NCBI GenBank assembly: GCA_025054615.1
Contig: JANWZO010000003.1
Span: 107,627 to 171,626 of the forward strand
From: Kiritimatiellia bacterium
GTDB lineage: Bacteria; Verrucomicrobiota; Kiritimatiellia; CAIVKH01
Direction of reading: 5' to 3'
DNA length: 64,000 nt
The notes beneath the pieces were generated by a model. The model had not been told where the DNA came from. It made no database searches and saw only the letters and a program-made list of their open reading frames with translations. Every line of letters begins with the position of its first letter. Position 1 is the first letter of the stretch. The position numbers were made by a program, and so were the translations under genes. Shown here one piece after another: positions 55,323 through 62,562 of this stretch.

Positions 55323-55588
55323 GTTCGCTTACCTGTCCTATACGGCGCCCAACGTGAGGTATTCGACCCCCTTCGCGCAATCCGGAAGTCGCTGCTCCCC
55401 GGGGTCGCGCAGCGAATCGCGTGGGCGACTGTCGCGCACATCGGACGCGCCTGGACCGCCGGCCGCCGGCTCGAAGCGCGTTTCTCGAAGAAGTTTTCGG
55501 GAACCAGCGGCGATTCGTCCTGAGTCGCCAGCGGGCATTGCCGGTGTCATGTCGGGACCTGGGTCGCGGGTGCGGCCATGTTTGCAAA

Positions 55589-56827
55589 TCAGGTCGGCTC
55601 GCGGCCGTCGGGCATTTTGATGTAATCGACGTTGATGCCGACGTATTCCTCGGAAATGTCGCACGTGTACACGTGGGCGCGGCCACGGCCCATATGCAGG
55701 CGAATGGTCACGGTGAACTCCTCCTGCTGCTGGACTCGGCTGAGCGCGTCCAGCGGCGTCTTCGCCGCGACGCCGCGCCGGACCGCGGCGAGGTCGTCGT
55801 AGTAAATGTCCACGTTCGACGGGTTCACCTTTGCCGCGGAATAGCCGATGGCGTCCATGATGCGCCCCCAGTTCGGGTAATCGCCGTGCCAGCAGGTCTT
55901 CACGAGCAGCGAATTCGCCACGGCGCGCGCGGCGGCATCCGCCTCGCGGTCGTTCCGCGCCCCTTCGACGCGCACGGTGATGAGTTTGGTCGCGCCTTCG
56001 CCGTCGCGCGCGATGCGTTTGGCGAGATTCAGCGCGACCGCGTCCAACGCCTCGACGAAAGCGCCCCACGCGCGATGGTTCGGCGACAGCGCGCGATTCC
56101 CCGCCGCGCCATTAGCGAGCAGCAGGCACGTGTCGTTGGTGGACATGTCGCCGTCCACCGTAATTCGGTTGAACGACTTGTCCACCGCGGACTTGAGCGC
56201 GCGCTGCAACGCGCGCCGCTCCACCGCCGCATCGGTGAAGAAGAACCCGAGCATCGTGGCCATGTGGGGCTCGATCATGCCAGCGCCCTTCGCGAAAGCC
56301 GTGAGCACGACGGGTTTATTATCGATGACCAGTCGGACGGTGGCCGTTTTTTTTCGAGTATCGGTCGTCATGATCGCCTCGGCGGCGTCGCGGCCTCCGT
56401 CTGCGGATAGGCACGGCACGATCGACCGAATGCCGGCGGAGATGGTGTTCATCGGCAGCGGTTTGCCGATGGCGCCTGTGGAGCAGACGAGGACTTCGCC
56501 GGCGGGGATCCCGAGCAGAGAGGCCGTCAGAGAGGCCATCGCCGTCGCGTCGCGAAGGCCTTGCGCGCCGGTACATGCATTGGCATTTCCGCTGTTCGCG
56601 ATGATTGCGCGTGCGCGGCCTCGCCGAACGATGGCTTGGTCGAGCTTGACCGGAGCCGCCTTGACTTGATTGGTGGTGAATACGCCGGCGCACGCGCACG
56701 GCCGGTCGGAGACAACCAACATCAGATCCCGTTTGCCGCTCCGCTTGATGCCGGCGGCGATGCCGGCCCCGCGAAAGCCCTGCGGGAGCACGACATCATC
56801 GATCAGTTCGAGGTTCAATTTCGCCAT
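55589..56827 (-). CDS. argJ: bifunctional ornithine acetyltransferase/N-acetylglutamate synthase
   Basis: This 412-residue enzyme recycles the acetyl group between N-acetylornithine and glutamate in the cyclic arginine pathway. The autocleavage site is HMATML (A190/T191), giving alpha and beta chains. Other features are IANSGNANACTG and the C-terminal DYIKMPDG. Glutamate N-acetyltransferase activity from acetyl-CoA is possible but not certain. The start ATG at 56827 lies only 5 nt after a strong hairpin (56833-56865), leaving no room for a promoter or ribosome binding site. Confidence 0.95.
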   Translation of the reverse strand: MAKLNLELIDDVVLPQGFRGAGIAAGIKRSGKRDLMLVVSDRPCACAGVFTTNQVKAAPVKLDQAIVRRGRARAIIANSGNANACTGAQGLRDATAMASLTASLLGIPAGEVLVCSTGAIGKPLPMNTISAGIRSIVPCLSADGGRDAAEAIMTTDTRKKTATVRLVIDNKPVVLTAFAKGAGMIEPHMATMLGFFFTDAAVERRALQRALKSAVDKSFNRITVDGDMSTNDTCLLLANGAAGNRALSPNHRAWGAFVEALDAVALNLAKRIARDGEGATKLITVRVEGARNDREADAAARAVANSLLVKTCWHGDYPNWGRIMDAIGYSAAKVNPSNVDIYYDDLAAVRRGVAAKTPLDALSRVQQQEEFTVTIRLHMGRGRAHVYTCDISEEYVGINVDYIKMPDGREPT

Positions 56828-56832
56828 GCAAG

Positions 56833-56865
56833 AAAGCCCCGTATGCGGGAGACATACGGGGCTTT
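56833..56865 (-). terminator. hairpin terminator between rpsI and argJ
   Basis: A perfect 13-bp stem, AAAGCCCCGTATG with CATACGGGGCTTT, and a 7-nt loop. In the minus direction it ends GGGGCTTTCTTGC and touches the argJ start codon. It is symmetrical enough to stop either strand. The U-run is short. Confidence 0.8.
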
Positions 56866-56887
56866 AGCCAAATGGAGCAAGCTTGAT

Positions 56888-57286
56888 TTAGCGCTTGGAA
56901 AACTGGAACCGTTTGCGGGCGCCAGGCTGGCCGCTCTTCTTGCGTTCCTTCATGCGAGGATCCCGCGTGAGCAGGCCGGCTTCCTTTAGGGCGGGGCGCA
57001 GGTTAATGTCCACGAGGGTGAGGGCGCGCGCGATGCCCAGCCGGATGGCCCCTGCCTGCCCGCTTAGCCCTCCGCCGCGGACAGAAGCGACGACATCGAA
57101 TTTACGCTCGGTTCCCGTGACTTTGAACGGCTGGTCGATCTGACTGCGCAGGGATTCGACCGGAAAATACTCGGCCGCGTCGCGACCATTTACTGTGAGT
57201 TTGCCCTCGCCCTGCCGAATGCGGACGCGCGCGACGGAGGTTTTGCGGCGTCCCGTTGCGGAGTATTCGTTGGGTTTATGTGCCAC
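56888..57286 (-). CDS. rpsI: small ribosomal subunit protein uS9
   Basis: This 132-residue protein contacts the anticodon of the P-site tRNA through its C-terminal tail (KRFQFSKR). GTG 57286 is chosen: AGGGAGGT stands 6 nt upstream and is embedded in the rplM stop region, and the protein then starts [20 protein letters not shown]. An upstream ATG at 57307 would overlap rplM. It follows rplM by 13 bp. Confidence 0.95.
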   Translation of the reverse strand: MAHKPNEYSATGRRKTSVARVRIRQGEGKLTVNGRDAAEYFPVESLRSQIDQPFKVTGTERKFDVVASVRGGGLSGQAGAIRLGIARALTLVDINLRPALKEAGLLTRDPRMKERKKSGQPGARKRFQFSKR

Positions 57287-57299
57287 GAGCAGACCTCCC

Positions 57300-57728
57300 T
57301 CAGACAACGAGCGGCTCGGGTTTTTGCGCTGCGTGCGGATGTTTGTCCCCGGCGTAAACGCGCAACCGAGTCATGTAAATTCGTGCCAGCTTGTTTTTCG
57401 GAAGCATTCCCTTGACGGCCTGCATGATGATGCGCTCAGGATGCGTCGAGCGGATCACGCGGGCCGGCCGGAGCTTGAGGCCGCTCGGGTAGCCGGAATA
57501 ATTTTTGTAAATTTTCTGATCTTCTTTGGAGCCCGTCAGTTTGACCTTCTCGGCGTTGACGACGACCACGAAGTTGCCCATGTCCACGTGGGGGGTGAAG
57601 GTTGGCTGGTCCTTGCCCCTCAAGACCTCGGCGATCCGGACAGCGAGGCGGCCCGCCGGTTTATCCGCGGCGTCCACGACGTACCACTTCCGAACCACGT
57701 CTTTCGGATGAACGGCTGTAGATTTCAT
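57300..57728 (-). CDS. rplM: large ribosomal subunit protein uL13
   Basis: This 142-residue protein has the family start [45 protein letters not shown]-like [16 protein letters not shown] and [23 protein letters not shown] 57728 is chosen for similarity; ATG 57743 would add five residues. rpsI follows, as in almost all bacteria. Confidence 0.95.
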   Translation of the reverse strand: MKSTAVHPKDVVRKWYVVDAADKPAGRLAVRIAEVLRGKDQPTFTPHVDMGNFVVVVNAEKVKLTGSKEDQKIYKNYSGYPSGLKLRPARVIRSTHPERIIMQAVKGMLPKNKLARIYMTRLRVYAGDKHPHAAQKPEPLVV

Positions 57729-57784
57729 GCAGGGGTTGTCCAATAAGCAAAGCCGAGGAAGCTAACAGAGTCGGTGTCCGTCTG

Positions 57785-58630
57785 TCAACCGCCCGGCGCA
57801 GGATTTTCCGACGGGGCCGGATTTTCGGCTGCGGAGGTTCCGATGCCGAAGACCTCCCGCAGATGGGCGAGCAGATCGGCCCACGAGGCAGCGTCGGCCG
57901 CCGGATCATAGGCAATGGGCAGGCCGAATTCGGCAGCTTTCGCATCGGCATCTGGAACAGTGAAGCTGTGTTTGGCGCCGGGGTAGACGGTCAACCGGTA
58001 GTCCGCGCCGGCCTGTCGCATCTCCCGTTCAAAGGCTTCGAGGTCTCGTTGCGGGATGAGCGGGTCGGCGCCTCCGTGATAGACCAGCACGCGTGCGCGC
58101 ACTTCACCCGCTCGCGCCGGCGTGTCCGTGGCGAGGCTGCCGTGGAAGGAGGCCGCGGCTTTGAGGTCTTCGCCGATTCGGGCCATATGGAGCACCACCG
58201 CTCCCCCGAAGCAGTAGCCGATGGCCGCGATCCGGGCGGGATCCGTCACGGTTTGCTGTTCGAGAAAAGCCCGGGCGGCGCGGAATCGCGAGACGGCGGT
58301 CCGCTTGTTTTTCAGCACTTCCGATGCGAAGGCGCCCGCCTCATTTGGATGGGCTGCGGTTTTGCCATCGCCGTACATATCCACGGCCAACGCCACATAC
58401 CCTTCCTTCGCAAGTTCACGTGCGCGGCTTCGAGCATATTCGTTGAGGCCCCACCACTCGTGCACCACAAGGACGCCGGGGCGGAGCCCTTCGCGGGACG
58501 CGTCATAGGCCAAAAACCCCCGAAGCGTCGATGAGCCATCGGAATATTCGACCTCGCGCTCCTCAAGTTGCGCCGCGAGCGACGCGAACGCAGTCATAAA
58601 GATCGCAAAAAATGGGAACCATCGGTCCAT
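57785..58630 (-). CDS. exported dienelactone hydrolase family protein
   Basis: This 281-residue alpha/beta hydrolase has a signal peptide (FFAIFMTAFASLAA) and the DLH catalytic triad: Cys in IGYCFGGAVVL, Asp in GGADPLIPQRD and His in GAKHSFTVPDADA. Members hydrolyse lactones or other esters; the presence of a signal peptide, and a Cys in place of Ser, is typical of this subfamily. Its C-terminal tail is P/A-rich. Substrate is unknown. Confidence 0.82.
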   Translation of the reverse strand: MDRWFPFFAIFMTAFASLAAQLEEREVEYSDGSSTLRGFLAYDASREGLRPGVLVVHEWWGLNEYARSRARELAKEGYVALAVDMYGDGKTAAHPNEAGAFASEVLKNKRTAVSRFRAARAFLEQQTVTDPARIAAIGYCFGGAVVLHMARIGEDLKAAASFHGSLATDTPARAGEVRARVLVYHGGADPLIPQRDLEAFEREMRQAGADYRLTVYPGAKHSFTVPDADAKAAEFGLPIAYDPAADAASWADLLAHLREVFGIGTSAAENPAPSENPAPGG

Positions 58631-58763
58631 GAAACACCTCTAATAGAAAGTATGATTTCAAAGAGCGGGCGGTTCAACGGCAGAATGTACATGTAGTGAT
58701 ATGCCCGTTATTGGTTCGCGCATGCCCCGCGCGCCGGCGCCCGCTGAAGTGAAGGAGAGATCC

Positions 58764-61238
58764 ATGAAGGTTCTGATCGTGGGTGGAGTGGCGGCCGGAA
58801 TGTCGGCCGCGGCGCGTCTGCGCAGGCTGGATGAGCAAGCGCAGATCGTGGTGCTCGAGCGGAGCCCGTATGTGTCCTTTGCCAACTGCGGGCTGCCCTA
58901 CTATATAGGGGGTATCATCCGGGAGCGAAGCCAGCTTCTCTTGCAGACGCCGGCCTCCTTGAAGGCATCGCTGGATCTGGACGTCCGAACAGGCCATGAG
59001 GTTCTGGCGATCGACCGCAAGACCCGGCGCGTGGAAGTTCGGGAGACCACGAGCGGGCGGGTTTACCATGAATCGTATGACAAACTCGTCTTATGTCCCG
59101 GGGCGCTACCCTTGCGGCCGACACTGCCCGGAATCGATCACCCCTCCATTTTGGTGTTGCGGAATGTCCCCGATACCGACGCGATCAAGGCCAAGGTCGA
59201 CGCGGGCGCAAAATCCGCGGTGATTATCGGGGGCGGCTACATCGGGGTCGAGATGGCCGAGAGCCTGAAGGCGCGGGGATTGGAAGTGGATCTCGTCGAA
59301 ATGCTGCCCCAAGTGTTGCCGCCAATCGACCCGGAGATGGCGTGGCCGCTCGAGGAGCATATGCGCGCGCACGGCGTCCGGCTTCATCTGGGCACCGCGG
59401 CCGCGGCGTTCCGGGATGCCGGCGGCGGTCGGGTGCGGACGGAACTTCATAATGGTACCACGATCGAGTCGGATTTTGTCATGTTGTCAGCGGGCGTGCG
59501 TCCCGATGTCGAGCTGGCCCGCGCAGCCGGGCTTGAACTCGGGCCGCACGGAGGCATCAGAGTCGATGAGTATCTGCGCACCTCCGACCCAGACATCTAC
59601 GCTGCCGGCGATGCGGTGGAGACGCCGCACCGCATTTTGGGCGGCTCATGGCTGATCCCGCTGGCGGGGCCCGCCAATCGGCAGGGACGCGTGATTGCTG
59701 ACAATCTCGCCGGCCGACCGACAAAGTGGATCGGTGCAATCGGCACCTCCATCGTGAAGGTGTTCGATATGGCCGCTGGCAGTGCAGGCGCTAACGAAAA
59801 GACGCTGAAGCGCCAAAAAATTCCGTATCGCAAGGTGTACATCCACCCTGGCCATCATGCGGGCTATTACCCGGGCGCGGCGCCGATGCACATCAAGGTG
59901 CTGTTCGCGCCGGAAACAGGAAAGATTCTGGGGGCGCAAGTTGTCGGATTTGAGGGCGTCGATAAGCGGCTCGACGTACTGGCGACCGCGATGCAGGCCG
60001 GCTTGACGGTCTTCGACCTCGAGCACCTGGAGCTTGCCTATGCGCCGCAGTTTGGTTCGGCCAAAGATCCGGTCAATATGGTCGGGTTTGTCGCGTCGAA
60101 CGTCCTGCGCGGCGATCTGGACCTTTGGTATCCGGAGGAGTTTCCGGAGAAAACGGGTGACGGAGTTATTCTCGATGTTCGGAGCCCTTCGGAATACGAG
60201 CTGGGCCATGTCCCGGGTGCAATAAATATTCCCCTACCGGAATTGCGGTCTCGTGCAGTAGAGTTGCCGCGGACCAAACCTATCTATGTGTATTGCAAGG
60301 TCGGATTTCGGAGCTATCTCGCTTCCCGCGCGCTGCGCCAGCGCGGCTTCCACGTCCGCACGCTAGCAGGCGGGTTCGATACCTTCCGCGCCTGGCACCG
60401 AGGTTCCCTCGATGATTCCGAAATGCGCAGGGCGGAAGAACATTATGTGGAGCCCGCTTTGTCCGCCAAAGCCTCCGCGCCGCCGCCACCGCAAGCCTTG
60501 ACGGGGAGAGTGTTTTCTGTCGATTGCTCCGGGTTGCAGTGCCCTGGACCAGTGCTGAAGCTAAATGCCGCGATCCAGCCGCTCGCACCCGGCGACGAGC
60601 TGGACGTGACCGTCTCCGACCCCGGCTTTCTGGCCGACGGTCCGGCGTGGTGCCGCGCAAACGGCCACGAGTTGGTTGAGATCCGTGCGGAGGGGCCGGT
60701 CGTTCGCGCCCGGATTCGCAAAGGGGCGCCGAAGGCGTCCGCAACGAGCGCGACGGCCGCGTTGCCGAGAAAGCAGGCGATGGTGGTCTTCAGCGACGAT
60801 CTCGACAAGGCGCTCGCCGCCTTTGTGATCGCGAATGGCGCTCGCGCCATGGGCATGGAGGTCACGATGTTCTTCACCTTCTGGGGGCTGAACATATTGC
60901 GGAAGAGCCAGTCGCCCCCCCTAAAAAAGGGCGCGCTGGATCGGATGTTTGGGCTGATGATGCCGCGGGGTGTGGATGAACTGAAGCTATCCAAGATGAA
61001 CATGCTCGGACTGGGCACAGCCATGATGAAACACGTCATGGCGAAAAAGAATGTCCACAGCCTGTCTCAGTTGATGGAACAGGCAAGGGTTTCGGGCGTA
61101 AAACTGGTTGCCTGCACAATGTCGATGGATGTCATGGGGATCCGACGGGAAGAACTGATTGACGGCGTCGAACTCGGGGGCGTTGGGATGTTCATTGGGG
61201 AGTCATCGGAATCGAGAGCGACGCTATTTATCGGATGA
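58764..61238 (+). CDS. fused disulfide reductase-rhodanese-TusA-DsrE2 protein
   Basis: This 824-residue fusion has four domains. First (about 1-445) is an FAD/NAD(P)H disulfide reductase of the CoA-disulfide/persulfide reductase type, with VGGVAAGMSAAARLRR and redox-active C42 in SFANCGLPYYIGG. Second (about 455-545) is a rhodanese with C511 in VYCKVGFRSYL. Third (about 580-660) is a TusA-like domain with CPxP-type cysteine C593 in GLQCPGPVLKLN. Fourth (about 670-824) is a DsrE2-like membrane-associated domain. The set suggests transfer and reduction of persulfide sulfur on one chain. ATG 58764 has AAGGAG at about 9 nt upstream. Exact sulfur donor is unknown. Confidence 0.92.
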   Translation: MKVLIVGGVAAGMSAAARLRRLDEQAQIVVLERSPYVSFANCGLPYYIGGIIRERSQLLLQTPASLKASLDLDVRTGHEVLAIDRKTRRVEVRETTSGRVYHESYDKLVLCPGALPLRPTLPGIDHPSILVLRNVPDTDAIKAKVDAGAKSAVIIGGGYIGVEMAESLKARGLEVDLVEMLPQVLPPIDPEMAWPLEEHMRAHGVRLHLGTAAAAFRDAGGGRVRTELHNGTTIESDFVMLSAGVRPDVELARAAGLELGPHGGIRVDEYLRTSDPDIYAAGDAVETPHRILGGSWLIPLAGPANRQGRVIADNLAGRPTKWIGAIGTSIVKVFDMAAGSAGANEKTLKRQKIPYRKVYIHPGHHAGYYPGAAPMHIKVLFAPETGKILGAQVVGFEGVDKRLDVLATAMQAGLTVFDLEHLELAYAPQFGSAKDPVNMVGFVASNVLRGDLDLWYPEEFPEKTGDGVILDVRSPSEYELGHVPGAINIPLPELRSRAVELPRTKPIYVYCKVGFRSYLASRALRQRGFHVRTLAGGFDTFRAWHRGSLDDSEMRRAEEHYVEPALSAKASAPPPPQALTGRVFSVDCSGLQCPGPVLKLNAAIQPLAPGDELDVTVSDPGFLADGPAWCRANGHELVEIRAEGPVVRARIRKGAPKASATSATAALPRKQAMVVFSDDLDKALAAFVIANGARAMGMEVTMFFTFWGLNILRKSQSPPLKKGALDRMFGLMMPRGVDELKLSKMNMLGLGTAMMKHVMAKKNVHSLSQLMEQARVSGVKLVACTMSMDVMGIRREELIDGVELGGVGMFIGESSESRATLFIG

Positions 61239-61347
61239 CCGATCTAGATTTTTGACGCAAGCGGTGGACTCGCCTGGAGGCTGAGGAGAGGGGATAAGGG
61301 CGAATCAAGCAAGTAGCGGACTCTGAGCGACGTTCCTCGGGATGCGT

Positions 61348-61394
61348 TTGTAATATCAAAAGATATTTACAAGGATTGGAAGCCGCTGTATCAT
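61348..61394 (+). repeat. single-box repeat copy 4, forming the apparent promoter of the PEP-CTERM gene
   Basis: The box TTACAAGGATTGGAAGCCGC (61367-61386) shares TTACA and TGGAAGCCGC with copies 2 and 3, but the second box is missing. Just before it TTGTAA...TTACAA makes a short stem-loop (61348-61372). TTTACA (61366-61371), 17 bp and TATCAT (61389-61394) fit a -35/-10 pair. Confidence 0.6.
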
Positions 61395-61420
61395 TATTTA
61401 AAAATTCCGAGGAATGTGAT

Positions 61421-62269
61421 ATGAGACTAGTTACATTTATTCTAGTATTCTGTGTTTGCGGTAGTTTGGCCGCACGTGCTGCCAATAATGCCCAAGACGA
61501 CGCGAGCGATTCAATTTACACAGTTCCGGTGCCAAGCTGGACGAATGGTATGAATGGCGGCGTAGGGTTTGGCGCGTGGCAGTTATCGGGAGCAGGTCCT
61601 ACTTTTGGTTTTTTTGTCTGGAACTCGACACAGAACGGAGATGGTTTCGATAACGGAAACATCGGTGGAAACCCAAGCGATTCGGATATCGATACGGGCG
61701 TCATGCTACCCGTTTCATGGGGTTTGTATGCAAGCGGTGGAAGCATTGCGAGTGCACGTCGTTACTTTACCGGCTCGCCTAGTCATCTCGAGCCTGGCCA
61801 AGTTTTCTCGGTGGACTTTGATAATGGGTATATCGAGCCGTCTGGTGGGCGAGACCCCAACTACATCAGCATTTCCCTCATCGATTCTATGGGACAAGAG
61901 GTGTTGACAGTTGGCTTCACCGGAGGATTGTTAAATTATTGGTGGACCGACTATAACTCAAGTGGCACGACGACGGTGCCATTCGGCGATGAAGGTTTAA
62001 ATTTTACCGTGACCATCGGATCCACCCCAACCGACTACACAGCAAAACTTACGAGGCGGGACGGAAACAGCTTTACTTGGTCAGGTACGCTTACTGCTCC
62101 TGCCGCGGGATTTCTTGCGTATAATCAGAATGCAGGTGGCCCCGTGGGTGGGCCTGCTTTCAATTTATACATCAACAGCATGTCCATAGTGCCAGAGCCC
62201 TCTACGGTGGCACTCGCGGCTGTTGGGATTTTGGTTGGCGCGGTGCGATTTATGCGCCGCCGTTCCTGA
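61421..62269 (+). CDS. PEP-CTERM sorted exported protein
   Basis: This 282-residue protein has a signal peptide (LVTFILVFCVCGSLAARA) and a C-terminal PEP-CTERM sorting signal (VPEPSTVALAAVG, hydrophobic helix, then RFMRRRS), recognised by exosortase for surface or EPS-linked export. The middle is a beta-rich domain with many G, S, T, N and D and no recognised family. GAGGAA lies 6 nt before ATG 61421. Base composition is clearly more AT-rich than neighbours, so it may be horizontally gained or fast-evolving. Confidence 0.85.
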   Translation: MRLVTFILVFCVCGSLAARAANNAQDDASDSIYTVPVPSWTNGMNGGVGFGAWQLSGAGPTFGFFVWNSTQNGDGFDNGNIGGNPSDSDIDTGVMLPVSWGLYASGGSIASARRYFTGSPSHLEPGQVFSVDFDNGYIEPSGGRDPNYISISLIDSMGQEVLTVGFTGGLLNYWWTDYNSSGTTTVPFGDEGLNFTVTIGSTPTDYTAKLTRRDGNSFTWSGTLTAPAAGFLAYNQNAGGPVGGPAFNLYINSMSIVPEPSTVALAAVGILVGAVRFMRRRS

Positions 62270-62293
62270 TTGGGTTGAACTCATCCCCTTGAA

Positions 62294-62327
62294 AAGAAGC
62301 CCCGCCAAACGCGGGGCTTCTTGTTTT
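62294..62327 (+). terminator. Rho-independent terminator after the PEP-CTERM gene
   Basis: A perfect 12-bp stem AAGAAGCCCCGC with GCGGGGCTTCTT, 5-nt loop, then GTTTT. It is symmetrical and could serve both strands. Confidence 0.88.
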
Positions 62328-62562
62328 CAGGTGAAGGCGATGTCGCGCCAATCTTTTGTTGGATGCGGCCCCGATCCATGATGTTGCATTCACCCTGAGC
62401 GACGCCTTCCCGGTTGAGAGAGTCCCCTGGACCGGGGATTACCGAAGTGAGGTATTCGAGCGGCTCCGCCCCATCTCCCACCAGATCGGATGAGTCTTGA
62501 AGCCGTGGCGTATTCCGGCATACTCTATTAGTGATCAATTGCCATCCATTCGAGTACCTGCG

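Noticed and set aside
62281-62538. 85-codon minus-strand open frame between the PEP-CTERM terminator and sucA
   Set aside because: It runs through the terminator hairpin and ends in the translation of that hairpin (KKPRVWRGFF). No ribosome binding site and no protein-like pattern.
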